A stretch of DNA of 64,000 nt. Origin: an uncultured Eubacterium sp. (GTDB lineage: Bacteria; Bacillota; Clostridia; Lachnospirales; Lachnospiraceae). The notes under the pieces were generated by a model. The model had not been told where the DNA came from, ran no database searches, and saw nothing but the letters and a program-made list of their open reading frames with translations. This document shows positions 35,615 to 43,854 of the stretch, in pieces; within the stretch, counting starts at the first letter, position 1; every line of letters starts with the position of its first letter. The DNA lies in NCBI GenBank assembly GCA_910580075.1, contig CAJTVR010000001.1, forward strand, positions 4,761 to 68,760. Direction: 5' to 3'. The position numbers and the translations under genes were made by a program.

Positions 35615-35695
35615 GACTTTTCTTTCTCCTTTTCATTATTGAGGGCTGGACAGGTGAAAAAAAATGTGATTTTAATAAATTTATCATATTTTTAG

Positions 35696-35724
35696 GATAT
35701 ACAGTATGAAAAATTTCATGTAAA
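35696..35724 (-). promoter_or_regulatory. Possible promoter of the binding-protein/two-component operon
   Basis: Minus-strand TTTACA (35719-35724), 17-base spacer, TATATC (35696-35701). The spacer holds the palindrome TGAAATTTTTCA, a possible operator. Confidence 0.4.
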
Positions 35725-35802
35725 ATAGTTCAGATTTCAGATATTTAGAAAACAAAATCAAATGAGAGTGCCGCATTCCCATTTTCAGCAGAAATAAATA
35801 AC

Positions 35803-35837
35803 GGCGTCCGGGAGGAACGACCCTCTCCCGAAACGCC
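35803..35837 (-). terminator. Terminator of the thi operon
   Basis: On the minus strand GGCGTTTCGGGAG pairs with CTCCCGGACGCC, followed by GTTATTTATTT, just past the thiC stop. Confidence 0.75.
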
Positions 35838-35844
35838 TTCTGAT

Positions 35845-37155
35845 TTATAATATATCAATATATTCCCCGGCCAGTGCCTTATTCATGCTGCGCACTGCGC
35901 AGAACTTCCCGCACATAGAACAGGTATCCTCATGTTCCGGCTTACGTTCATTCCGGATTTTTTTTGCTGTTTCTGCATCCAGCGCGCATTCCCACTGTGC
36001 TTCCCAGTCCAGCTTTCTGCGGGCGTCTGCCATTTTATTGTCCATCTCTAAGGCACCGCGCACCCCTTTTGCGATATCTGCTGCATGGGCTGCGATTTTC
36101 GATGCAATAATCCCCTGTTTTACATCTTCCACATTTGGAAGCGCCAGATGCTCTGCCGGGGTTACATAGCATAAAAATGCCGCGCCGGCTGCGGCTGCAG
36201 CTGTACCGCCGATTGCAGCCGTAATGTGGTCATACCCCGGTGCAATGTCCGTAACAAGAGGCCCCAGCACATAAAACGGCGCTCCCTTACATATCGTCTG
36301 CTGGATTTTCATATTTGCAGCGATCTGGTCGAACGGCATATGTCCAGGGCCTTCTACTATAACCTGCACGTCTTTTTCCCAAGCGCGCTGTGTCAGTTCT
36401 CCCAGGCGTACCAGCTCTTCCATCTGGCAGATATCAGATGCATCTGCCAGGCATCCCGGCCGGCATGCATCCCCAAGGGATATGGTTACATCATACTGCC
36501 TGCAGATATCCAGTATTTCGTCATAGTATTCATAAAACGGGTTTTCGTTTCCGGTCATGCACATCCAGGCAAACACCAGTGAACCGCCCCGGGATACAAT
36601 GTTCATTTTTCGTCCGCAGCTGCGGATCTGATCGATTGTTTTGCGCGTAATTCCGCAGTGGAGTGTTACAAAATCCACGCCGTCTTCTGCATGCAGACGT
36701 ACTACATCGATAAAGTCCTTAGCTGTTAAAGTATCCAGATCTCTCTGATAATGGATGACAGAATCGTATACCGGTACAGTTCCGATCATGGCCGGACATT
36801 CCGCTGTCAGTTTTCTGCGAAACGAAGCTGTATCCCCGTGAGAAGATAAATCCATAACCGCATGAGCCCCCAGGCGGACAGCTTCCATTACTTTGCGCAT
36901 CTCTATATCATAATCTCTGCAGTCTTTAGATACTCCGAGGTTTACATTGATCTTTGTACGCAGCATCGACCCAATGGCCTCCGGTTCCAGACAGGTATGA
37001 TTTTTATTCGCACAGATGACAGCCCTGCCCTGTGCTGCAAAAGACATCAGTTCTTCCGGTGCCATATGTTCTTTGTCTGCAGCTTTTTTAAGCTCCTGCG
37101 TGAGTATGCCTTTGCGGGCAGCTTCCATCTGCGTTGCATATTCTCTCATAATCAT
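35845..37155 (-). CDS. thiC: Phosphomethylpyrimidine synthase ThiC
   Basis: A 436-residue radical SAM enzyme turning aminoimidazole ribotide into HMP phosphate for thiamine. The C-terminal cluster motif CSMCGKFC (Cys412, 415, 419) binds the [4Fe-4S] centre. VEGPGHMPFDQIAANMKI and GPLVTDIAPGYDHI are core motifs. The length is the short bacterial form. It is the last gene of thiE-HAD-thiC under a TPP riboswitch. Confidence 0.95.
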   Translation of the reverse strand: MIMREYATQMEAARKGILTQELKKAADKEHMAPEELMSFAAQGRAVICANKNHTCLEPEAIGSMLRTKINVNLGVSKDCRDYDIEMRKVMEAVRLGAHAVMDLSSHGDTASFRRKLTAECPAMIGTVPVYDSVIHYQRDLDTLTAKDFIDVVRLHAEDGVDFVTLHCGITRKTIDQIRSCGRKMNIVSRGGSLVFAWMCMTGNENPFYEYYDEILDICRQYDVTISLGDACRPGCLADASDICQMEELVRLGELTQRAWEKDVQVIVEGPGHMPFDQIAANMKIQQTICKGAPFYVLGPLVTDIAPGYDHITAAIGGTAAAAAGAAFLCYVTPAEHLALPNVEDVKQGIIASKIAAHAADIAKGVRGALEMDNKMADARRKLDWEAQWECALDAETAKKIRNERKPEHEDTCSMCGKFCAVRSMNKALAGEYIDIL

Positions 37156-37171
37156 TCCTCTTTTCCAAAAG

Positions 37172-37843
37172 TTAAATTTCCATAAAATAATCTGTTATAA
37201 ACATATCTGCCAGTTTTCTGATTTCAGGCTCATCTTTTCTGCTGGATGCGTCTGCAATGCCCAGCACATGGAAGCCCGCTGCTTTGGCAGTACGGACAGC
37301 ATACAGCGCATCTTCCGCCACCCATGTATGTTCCGGCTGGGTGCCCATTTCCTTAGCTGCAGCATAAAAAATTGCCGGATCATTTTTACCGCTGCCAAAT
37401 TCTGTACAGGTAAAGATTTTCTGAAAACAGTTTTCAATGCCCAGACGGCGGAACGCTGCCAGAATCAGAGGCCGGTCTGTAGAAGTCACAACCGTCATTG
37501 GTACTGACGCCTCCTGTAATGCTTTTAAAAACTCCTGTGCTCCATGCTTAAACCCGGGTTCGCTGCTGTATGCCTGTGCGACTGTCTGAATCACTCCCGC
37601 TTTAATCTCCTCTGCTGTCTGCGGCAAATGATATGTTTTTTTCATATACTCTGCCCCTTCCTGCATCGTCATGGAAAATAATATTTTGCCAAGCGACGAC
37701 GGAGCATGAACGCCGACCGACTTTAAATAGCGCTCCCCGCTGTGATCCCAGACCGGCATGGAATCTAACAGTGTCCCGTCTACATCCAGAATCATGCCTT
37801 TCACGGATTCCTTTTTTATAAATTCCTGGAAAAACTTCCCCAT
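37172..37843 (-). CDS. HAD-superfamily phosphatase of the thiamine operon
   Basis: A 223-residue HAD hydrolase of the beta-phosphoglucomutase-like subgroup. DVDGTLLDSMPVWDHSGE carries the nucleophile Asp, VVTSTDRP motif II and VAEDALYAVRTAKAAGF the last acidic motif. It overlaps thiE by 28 bases and precedes thiC. The context suggests action on a thiamine intermediate, for example a phosphate-removing step, but the substrate is not proven. Confidence 0.88.
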   Translation of the reverse strand: MGKFFQEFIKKESVKGMILDVDGTLLDSMPVWDHSGERYLKSVGVHAPSSLGKILFSMTMQEGAEYMKKTYHLPQTAEEIKAGVIQTVAQAYSSEPGFKHGAQEFLKALQEASVPMTVVTSTDRPLILAAFRRLGIENCFQKIFTCTEFGSGKNDPAIFYAAAKEMGTQPEHTWVAEDALYAVRTAKAAGFHVLGIADASSRKDEPEIRKLADMFITDYFMEI

Positions 37844-38517
37844 ATGATCTTCTCTGCCTCCTCTCTTAACTCTGCTGCTGCCTTTTGAATATCAGTCTGT
37901 GCAAATATTGCGCTTATGGCTGCAATTCCGCTGATTCCGCTGCCGGACAGCTGTCTGATGTTATTTTTTGAAATACCTCCGATTGCCACGCAGGGTATGG
38001 AAACAGCGCTGCAGATTTCTTTCAGCTGCGAAAGGCTCAGCGGTACTGTGTCTTTTTTGGTTCCGGTCGCAAATACCGCTCCTGCTCCCAGATAATCTGC
38101 TCCCTGCTCAAGTGCCAGCAGAGCCTGATCCACAGTTCTTGCTGATACACCGATAATTTTATGCTGTCCCAATAGTTTCCTTGCCTCAGGCACACTCATA
38201 TCTTCCTGCCCTAAATGTACACCGTCCGCATCTATGGCATATGCCAGCTGTGCATTGTCATTTACAATAAACGGAACCTGGTATCTGGCACAGAGTTTTT
38301 GGATCTGCCCTGCCTGCTCTGCCAGTTCTGCCCCTTTCAGATTTTTTTCACGAAACTGCAGACATGTTACGCCTCCTTTTAATGCTTCTTCTGTCTGCTC
38401 ATACAAAGTGCGTCCGGCTGTCCAGCTCCGGTCAGTGACGGCATACAGCAGAAGGTCTTTTTTGTTACAGTTCATTTCTGCCTCCTTTTTTAAGCGGGTT
38501 TCTGCATTTTGATACAC
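37816..38517 (-). CDS. thiE: Thiamine-phosphate synthase
   Basis: A 233-residue TIM-barrel enzyme joining HMP pyrophosphate and thiazole phosphate. LLYAVTDRSW, CLQFREKNLKG, IVNDNAQLAYAIDADGVHLG, GVSARTVDQ and PCVAIGGISKNNI match ThiE strand by strand. It is the first gene after the TPP riboswitch. The start could be the internal MNCNKKDLLLYAV (codon 15), which is closer to the usual family length. Confidence 0.93.
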   Translation of the reverse strand: MYQNAETRLKKEAEMNCNKKDLLLYAVTDRSWTAGRTLYEQTEEALKGGVTCLQFREKNLKGAELAEQAGQIQKLCARYQVPFIVNDNAQLAYAIDADGVHLGQEDMSVPEARKLLGQHKIIGVSARTVDQALLALEQGADYLGAGAVFATGTKKDTVPLSLSQLKEICSAVSIPCVAIGGISKNNIRQLSGSGISGIAAISAIFAQTDIQKAAAELREEAEKIIWGSFSRNL

Positions 38518-38518
38518 G

Positions 38519-38556
38519 AAAAAAGGACGCTGCTTCGGATTACCATGGCATCGTCC
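38519..38556 (-). terminator. Regulatory terminator of the TPP riboswitch
   Basis: On the minus strand GGACGATGC pairs with GCAGCGTCC (one mismatch), followed by six T, just ahead of thiE. It would be the off-switch of the riboswitch. Confidence 0.75.
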
Positions 38557-38607
38557 CTGTCTGCTGCAATATGAAATCTATTTCATAATATATGCATAAC
38601 GGCTATA

Positions 38608-38700
38608 AATGCTTCCCTACGTTGGCATGATCCAAATCAGGTTCCGGGTCTAAGCAGTACCAGCTTACTCTCAGCCCATTCTCATGGACTCCCCACGTGT
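38608..38700 (-). promoter_or_regulatory. TPP riboswitch (thi box)
   Basis: On the minus strand the conserved parts appear in order: GGGGAGTCC, GGGCTGAGAGTAAGC, GACCCGGAACCTGATTTGGA and TCATGCCAACGTAGGGAAG. They form the pyrimidine- and pyrophosphate-sensing helices. It precedes thiE-HAD-thiC and a terminator. Confidence 0.95.
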
Positions 38701-38718
38701 TTGTCTTTGTTGATTTCT

Positions 38719-38747
38719 ATTATAGTATAGCAGTATCGTGCAGTGAA
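38719..38747 (-). promoter_or_regulatory. SigmaA promoter of the thi operon
   Basis: Minus-strand TTCACT (38742-38747), 17-base spacer, TATAAT (38719-38724), just upstream of the riboswitch. Confidence 0.65.
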
Positions 38748-38774
38748 TGCAATCATTATTTTAAACAGAGAACT

Positions 38775-39413
38775 CTAGCTCTGCTCTTTTTTAATAGGAT
38801 GACGGATAACGGTTCGAAGTTTTTCCGGAGCCGATCTTCTGGCATCGCTTAGATAAATTTCATGGTGATAGCGTTTTTCTGTGATATCTGTCACATATCC
38901 GTTCTGACTGATATATGTATGCATCAGGGCTGTCGTGGCAGGTTCGTCATCATACGGGCCGATATGCATGCACTGTACACACAGTCCTTCCTGATAAGTC
39001 ATAAATTCTGCCTTCGAAAAATCTGTTTTCTTTTTTCTTTCCGCTTCTGCCCTGGCCCACTCAAAATCTTCTTTCGTCACAAAGTCCGGCAGACGGATAA
39101 GAGAAATCCACTGAAACTGGTCTTTATGGCTGTAATCCACCCCGTTTATGCCTTCCTGCCACCAGAAGCCTTCCAGCGGCGGAACCACATAGTCAAAATA
39201 TCCTTCGATCTGATGATCTCCTTTTTTGCTCATTTTTATTGTATAAGCAATGCCGTAAAGCAGTCCGACTGCCTTCTTATATTCGCCATCCGGTTCATTC
39301 GGGTCACCCTGGCCGCGGACTGCGATATAGTTCATATCCGGTATCGTAACAATAACCGGTTTTATCCCTGGCATATAAAATTCTTTGTATTCTTTCTTAT
39401 AGTCAAATGCCAT
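38775..39413 (-). CDS. GyrI-like small-molecule binding domain protein
   Basis: A 212-residue protein of the GyrI-like (SHOCT-less, single-domain) family. Typical segments are DYKKEYKEFYMPGIKPVIVT, MNYIAVRGQGDPNEPDG and QCMHIGPYDDEPATTALMH. Such proteins bind hydrophobic or cationic compounds and some hydrolyse them. The start at 39413 follows GGAGGTTACACA. It has no DNA-binding domain and no obvious partner. Confidence 0.85.
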   Translation of the reverse strand: MAFDYKKEYKEFYMPGIKPVIVTIPDMNYIAVRGQGDPNEPDGEYKKAVGLLYGIAYTIKMSKKGDHQIEGYFDYVVPPLEGFWWQEGINGVDYSHKDQFQWISLIRLPDFVTKEDFEWARAEAERKKKTDFSKAEFMTYQEGLCVQCMHIGPYDDEPATTALMHTYISQNGYVTDITEKRYHHEIYLSDARRSAPEKLRTVIRHPIKKEQS

Positions 39414-39450
39414 TGTGTAACCTCCTGTGTTTCTTTTTTAGGTATTGGCT

Positions 39451-39556
39451 GACCGGACGCCATGCGGTGATACTTTTTCTTTTCGCCTGCGGACAGTAAA
39501 AAATTCGATATGTCCTGCTTTAGGCCTGCAGCAGCATACGGACTGATGCCTGCAAA
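39451..39556. repeat. Degenerate fragment of the ~290-bp MITE family
   Basis: ACCGGACGCCATGCGGTGA, then CGCCTGCGGACAGTAAAAAA and CGGACTGATGCCTGC follow the left half of copies A and B with many changes. The right half is missing. It lies just upstream of the GyrI-like gene. Confidence 0.55.
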
Positions 39557-39734
39557 AAGCAGAATACTCAGACTTCCTGTCTCAGTATGGATCGTGGATA
39601 AAAAAATCATTGGTCTGGATAACAAAATCTGTGTTATCCCGGCTTTGCCTGATGCTGCGTGAAACGCTGTATTTTAGCGGGGTTTCTTTTCGTAGCTTTG
39701 CTTACTTTTTCAATGTTCTCTGTAACTTTACTAC

Positions 39735-39749
39735 CAAAATTCTAACAAA
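39735..39749. repeat. 15-bp direct repeat, left copy (possible attachment-site scar)
   Basis: CAAAATTCTAACAAA is repeated exactly at 40804-40818. The two copies bracket the toxin-antitoxin pair and the 107-codon frame. No integrase is seen. Confidence 0.45.
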
Positions 39750-39792
39750 AAACTGACAACAGATCAATTTGGTATTTCAAATATGTCTTGCC

Positions 39793-40059
39793 TCAATCAT
39801 TATAATGTCCTTTGCATGATATGATCTTAATATTCTGCAATTCATCAATATCGTACACCAATCGGTTTTTTTCATCAATCCGCCTGGAATATCCCGGACG
39901 ATGTTTCAGCGGCTCAGGCTTCCCAATGCCTTGCATTGCCCCGTTTCTTCGTATATCTTCAATCAGTGAGTAAATTTTATTTGCTGTTTTCTTGTCTTTT
40001 TTAATCCAATCCATGAATTCAGCCATCGCATCTGAGGAAAAGGTAAAATCATTCATCAA
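39793..40059 (-). CDS. YoeB/Txe-type mRNA interferase toxin
   Basis: An 88-residue RelE-superfamily toxin. FMDWIKKDKKTANKIYSLIE, GKPEPLKHRPGYSRRI, NRLVYDI and SCKGHYND at the C-terminus are typical of YoeB, which cleaves mRNA in the ribosomal A site. The second Met gives the more usual start. It overlaps the antitoxin gene by 11 bases. Confidence 0.92.
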   Translation of the reverse strand: MMNDFTFSSDAMAEFMDWIKKDKKTANKIYSLIEDIRRNGAMQGIGKPEPLKHRPGYSRRIDEKNRLVYDIDELQNIKIISCKGHYND

Positions 40060-40309
40060 TCATAGCCCTCAATTCCTCGAGTGATTTATGAATCACTTCA
40101 CCTTGTTCTAGCTGGGCAAAGCTTTGGTCTAATTTTTTTAGATATTCCTCATTTCTTTTTGCTTTTGCCATCTCGTTATACTCTTTTTCGGATACAATTA
40201 CTACATTTTCATTTTTGGGTCGTGACACAACAAGCGTTTCACCGCCTATTACTTTATTGCACCATTCCTTAAAATTATCACGTACATCCATGCTTTTTAC
40301 TGCTAACAT
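40049..40309 (-). CDS. Phd/YefM-type antitoxin
   Basis: An 86-residue antitoxin. The N-terminal DNA-binding part reads VRDNFKEWCNKVIGGETLVV and IVSEKEYNEM; the acidic C-terminus would wrap the toxin. YefM-YoeB pairs repress their own promoter. It is first in the two-gene operon. Confidence 0.9.
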   Translation of the reverse strand: MLAVKSMDVRDNFKEWCNKVIGGETLVVSRPKNENVVIVSEKEYNEMAKAKRNEEYLKKLDQSFAQLEQGEVIHKSLEELRAMIDE

Positions 40310-40449
40310 AATATCACCTCATAATTTCGTATGGTTTTTCGTACTTTTATTATATATGGTTATTATGTGTATGTCAAATTATTTTATGTCAGAATTTCAA
40401 AGGAATTAAAAACAGCCCCAACCGCAAGGGCTAAGGCTGTCTTAATGTA

Positions 40450-40773
40450 TTACTGCAACTTGAAATTCTCATTTAGGAAGTACCGTCCAAACCCATTACT
40501 ATCTACGTCTGCTCTGTTATTTGTAATGTGTCCTGCCTCTCCGAAATCAACCGTTATCGTTTCCCACAAGCCGTCATAATCTTTCAATTCCAGAATAGCG
40601 TCCGTAATCGAACCGGTTCTGGCTAATGCTAAATCTTCCAGAGTAAGGGGAGAGGGGTCCTCATTACTGAAATCTACATACACACATAAATCTCCGTCTT
40701 TCAGTACCACATCTCGAATTGATTCTGTCTTACTGCTGATTGCCCCTTGAATGGCAGTCTTTACATCTTCCAC
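40450..40773 (-). CDS. Small protein of unknown function, possibly a truncated gene remnant
   Basis: A 107-codon frame from a GTG at 40773. It reads as a folded alpha/beta protein (VVLKDGDLCVYVDFSNEDPS, then LWETITVDFGEAGHITNN). No ribosome binding site precedes the GTG and an in-frame TAG lies four codons upstream, so the true N-terminus may be lost. It lies close to the tRNA-Thr gene and inside a pair of 15-bp direct repeats, which suggests the remains of an inserted element. No family was recognised. Confidence 0.5.
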   Translation of the reverse strand: MEDVKTAIQGAISSKTESIRDVVLKDGDLCVYVDFSNEDPSPLTLEDLALARTGSITDAILELKDYDGLWETITVDFGEAGHITNNRADVDSNGFGRYFLNENFKLQ

Positions 40774-40803
40774 GAACTTTGTAACCTATTTTGCATGTGC
40801 TAA

Positions 40804-40818
40804 CAAAATTCTAACAAA
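40804..40818. repeat. 15-bp direct repeat, right copy (possible attachment-site scar)
   Basis: CAAAATTCTAACAAA, identical to 39735-39749. It lies about 140 bases from the 3' end of tRNA-Thr. Confidence 0.45.
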
Positions 40819-40895
40819 TTCGATGTTACAGACAATTTTGCAAGTCCAAAATAGAATAGAAAAGAAGCAGGTTATCCGTTTGCCATATCCTATAA

Positions 40896-40945
40896 CAAAA
40901 TAAAGACCTTTCGAAGCATTGTACCTCGAAAAGCCTTTATTTTCG
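40896..40945 (-). terminator. Terminator after tRNA-Thr
   Basis: AAAATAAAGGCTTTTCGA and TCGAAAGGTCTTTATTTT pair on the minus strand with two G-T pairs and end in a T-rich run, 10 bases past the tRNA. Confidence 0.65.
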
Positions 40946-40954
40946 GTGTTTTAA

Positions 40955-41027
40955 AGCTGATGACGGGAATCGAACCCGTGACCTCCGCACTACCAATGCG
41001 ACGCACTACCGACTGTGCTACATCAGC
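40955..41027 (-). tRNA. tRNA-Thr (anticodon GGT)
   Basis: Full cloverleaf: acceptor GCTGATG/CATCAGC, D arm GCAC..GTGC, anticodon stem TCGCA/TGCGG with loop TTGGTAG (anticodon GGT), variable AGGTC, T arm ACGGGTTCGATTCCCGT, discriminator T. CCA is not encoded. Reads ACC/ACT codons. Confidence 0.93.
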
Positions 41028-41047
41028 TTATCTAACAAATAATTGAA

Positions 41048-41100
41048 CTGCTGTGAATCTCCCTACCAATGCGACACACTACCGACTGTGCTATAGCAGC
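41048..41100 (-). pseudogene. Truncated tRNA-Thr copy lacking the T arm
   Basis: From 41100 the sequence repeats the D arm and anticodon arm of the neighbouring tRNA (AGCACAGTCGGTAGTG then GTCGCATTGGTAG) and keeps the GGT anticodon. The acceptor is changed to GCTGCT, pairing in part with CAGCAG. The T arm is missing. It lies 20 bases upstream of the intact tRNA, as a partial tandem duplicate. Confidence 0.75.
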
Positions 41101-41343
41101 TTATAAAATAATCAGCATCTGTCTGCGAATCTTTAACTATTACTGACAGACGAAAGAACTGACTTAATTACTATACTATAGGTGATGAAAAATGTCAACG
41201 TTTTTTTGAAATTTTTCATTATAAATCACCTTCATCATTCTCAGCAAAACCGGCTGAGCATCCGGTTTCCCGGCTTTGTTCTGAAATATTCGGCCCTTCA
41301 AAACCGGGAACCGTACTTTAACAGATAAAAAAAGCACTGCCTG

Positions 41344-42291
41344 CTACACGGTCTTATTTAAAAATACAGACATCCTGCTCTGCCCTCCCGCAGTCATGTA
41401 CTGAAACGCTTTATAAGCGTCCCCTGATGCTTCCGGCTGCTGGAATGTATTGACACCGTTCCCGTTTTTCACTTTCATTGTCAGTATTTTTGCCGGTTCC
41501 TGCGGCTGGCTGGCTGGCTGCTGAACAGGTGCGGCCGGCTGGCTGTCAGATGCAGCTTCAGACTGCTGCTGACCGGAACTGTCTGTATCCATTTCGCTGC
41601 CCGCCAGTTTTTCATAAATCACCTTTGTAAACAGCTGTAAAAACTCCAGATAATCGTCATAATCAAAGTAACGGTTTAAAATATCCTGCAGCTTATTTGT
41701 GCTGTCTGATAATCCGGATGACTGGCTGGCTGCATAAGATGATAACAGACCGGACGACGGCTGGCTGGCTGCTGTACTATTCGGAATCGTCACACCTTCT
41801 TCCAGATATCCAAAAATTTTAGATACATAGTTCTGTGTTTCTTTAAACGGAGGAATTCCGCCGTATTTATCTACGTTTCCGCTTCCGGCATTATAAGCTG
41901 CCAGTGCATAAGCTGTATTTCCATTATATTTTTCCAAAAGACGGCTGATATACTGTGCCCCGCCCATGATGTTCTGCTCCGGGTTATATGCATCTGATAC
42001 TCCTAAGGAAGCTGCCGTCGCCGGCATCAGCTGCATAATGCCCATGGCACCGCAGTGAGAGGTTGCATCTGCACGAAAATTAGATTCCGCTTTGGCCATT
42101 GCCTTTAACAAATCTTTGGATACCTGATATGTATCGGATGCCTTCTGAAACACCTGCTCTAAGTAGTCTCCGTAATTAAGAGATGCCTGATCCATATAAT
42201 TAGAAAAATATGTATTGGGTGTACTTATGCTGTTTTCTGCTGCAGCTGGCGAAAGCACGCCATTGATATCTGTGATAGAATTGATATTCAT
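41344..42291 (-). CDS. Lytic transglycosylase (SLT domain)
   Basis: A 315-residue protein. The catalytic domain has MAKAESNFRADATSHCGAMG with the active Glu, IMQLMPATA, and ALAAYNAGSGNVDKYGGIPP. It cuts peptidoglycan between MurNAc and GlcNAc. The C-terminal half is Ser/Gln/Pro-rich and low in complexity. There is no signal peptide visible, so export may rely on another route. Its start lies 9 bases after the stop of the C39-like/LRR gene. Confidence 0.88.
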   Translation of the reverse strand: MNINSITDINGVLSPAAAENSISTPNTYFSNYMDQASLNYGDYLEQVFQKASDTYQVSKDLLKAMAKAESNFRADATSHCGAMGIMQLMPATAASLGVSDAYNPEQNIMGGAQYISRLLEKYNGNTAYALAAYNAGSGNVDKYGGIPPFKETQNYVSKIFGYLEEGVTIPNSTAASQPSSGLLSSYAASQSSGLSDSTNKLQDILNRYFDYDDYLEFLQLFTKVIYEKLAGSEMDTDSSGQQQSEAASDSQPAAPVQQPASQPQEPAKILTMKVKNGNGVNTFQQPEASGDAYKAFQYMTAGGQSRMSVFLNKTV

Positions 42292-42300
42292 AATGCCCCC

Positions 42301-43635
42301 TTATCTGCCTTCCTGATTATTTTCAAAAACCTGTCCTGCACCAGTCCCGACTGTAACCGTCTGCGGAACTGCCGTTCCTGTAAGCAGTGCTGCAAATGTC
42401 TCAATCTGCGCACCTTCAATAAGTATCTGTGCTTTTTTATGTATCTGTGCAAAAGCCTCTGTGCCGATTTCTTTTAACCTTTGTGCGCTGATCCAGACCT
42501 TTTTCAGCTTTTTACACTGATAAAATGCCCTTTGTCCGATATCAGTAACATTTGCCCCTATTACAATCTCTTTTAACTGTGTATCATATGCAAACGCATT
42601 CTCTGCTATTTCCGCCACCTTATATTCTGCGCCATTAATCAGAACCGTATCCGGTATAATAACCGAAGTGCTGTCTGTTAAAAATCCCGTACATTCTGCT
42701 GTCTTTTCTTCTGAATCCAGAATCCGGTACATAACGCCGTCTATCTGATAGTCTGACAGATCACCGGAATCCTCTCTGACCACAGTTAACCCCTGAGGCT
42801 GACTGACGTACCAGCAGCGGGTAGCAGATTCTACCGTAATAGATGCCCGGGAAACCGGATATCTGCCGGACGGCTTATCTCCCGCCGGATCGGAACAGTA
42901 AAAAATGCCGTCTGTATAATCTGTAATAAGAATCGCATGGGGTTTGCGCGGATTATAAATCACAACGCCCTCCGGATGACTGGCAAGCAGCGTAACCAAC
43001 TCCCTGGAAGAAGCAAGCGGCTTTTGTGTAACAGAAATACCGGACGTCTTGAAATTCCATTTTAATCCGGTCCCTTCCGACCATGCATTCTTTCGCACAG
43101 ACTTTTCTGTAATCTGTTTCCAGTCTGTATTTCCCGAAAGCATCGCAGCCCTGCGTATCATCATCGCGCTTGCTGTCAGCGTGCATACACGGGCACGGGA
43201 CTGTTTTAAAAATACCGCTTCGTCATTTAATTCTAAAAAAGTAACGCCCTGACCTTTTGCTTCGTCCGTTTCGCTTTCTTCCTGCGTTTCGTTTTCCTGC
43301 GATGCCGGCGGCACCTGTGAAGCTGCTGATTTTTCGCTGTCCTTTAGTGCTTCCTCCTGCGATGCCGGCGGTATCTGTGAAGCTGCCGCCCTGCATAGTA
43401 TCATCTGGCCTGGCAGACTGAAGCAGAGCACGCAGCAGATGATGCATGCCAGTATCGTCTTTCTTCTATTATTATGTGTATGATGCAAATCTGTATTTGG
43501 AATGACTGCATCCTGGACCACTGTCCCCCTGATCATTATATTCAGGCCGCCTGTATCCAGTATTCTTTTCACCAGCAGACCTTTCTGTGAGTCTTTTTGT
43601 TCTCTGTATTCTTCTTCCATACTGTCTCCCTGCAA
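42301..43635 (-). CDS. Membrane-anchored C39-like cysteine protease with leucine-rich repeats
   Basis: A 444-residue protein. A helix (TILACIICCVLCFSLPG) at ~60-76 anchors or exports it. A Ser/Glu/Gln stretch with the repeated unit AASQ.PPASQE follows. A papain-like C39-type domain (~140-290) shows ARVCTLTASAMMI with a candidate Cys, KPHAILITDYTDG with His, and YCSDPAGDKPSG with Asp. A BspA-type LRR_5 region (IGANVTDIGQRAFYQCKKL) ends it. It is likely a surface protein. Protease activity is inferred. It is cotranscribed with the transglycosylase. Confidence 0.7.
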   Translation of the reverse strand: MQGDSMEEEYREQKDSQKGLLVKRILDTGGLNIMIRGTVVQDAVIPNTDLHHTHNNRRKTILACIICCVLCFSLPGQMILCRAAASQIPPASQEEALKDSEKSAASQVPPASQENETQEESETDEAKGQGVTFLELNDEAVFLKQSRARVCTLTASAMMIRRAAMLSGNTDWKQITEKSVRKNAWSEGTGLKWNFKTSGISVTQKPLASSRELVTLLASHPEGVVIYNPRKPHAILITDYTDGIFYCSDPAGDKPSGRYPVSRASITVESATRCWYVSQPQGLTVVREDSGDLSDYQIDGVMYRILDSEEKTAECTGFLTDSTSVIIPDTVLINGAEYKVAEIAENAFAYDTQLKEIVIGANVTDIGQRAFYQCKKLKKVWISAQRLKEIGTEAFAQIHKKAQILIEGAQIETFAALLTGTAVPQTVTVGTGAGQVFENNQEGR

Positions 43636-43854
43636 ATATTTTTGTTCCTTACTTTTTTATTACAGTATATGAGACTAGTTTACAGTACTTTGGAAGATAT
43701 GGCAAGCAGATAATTTAAGAAAATACAAAAGATACTGGCAAAACTCCATTTGGGAGACATAACAGGCTATACTGACTAAGCCGGGGATAAATTCTCCACA
43801 AAACAAAGCATGCAGGTCTTAGAGAGGAAATCAAAGAAAAATGATTTTTCAGAC

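Noticed and set aside
43223..43447. Second open frame inside the C39-like gene
   Set aside because: Arises from the internal 13-residue repeat in another frame; the main frame has the folded domains and the start signal.
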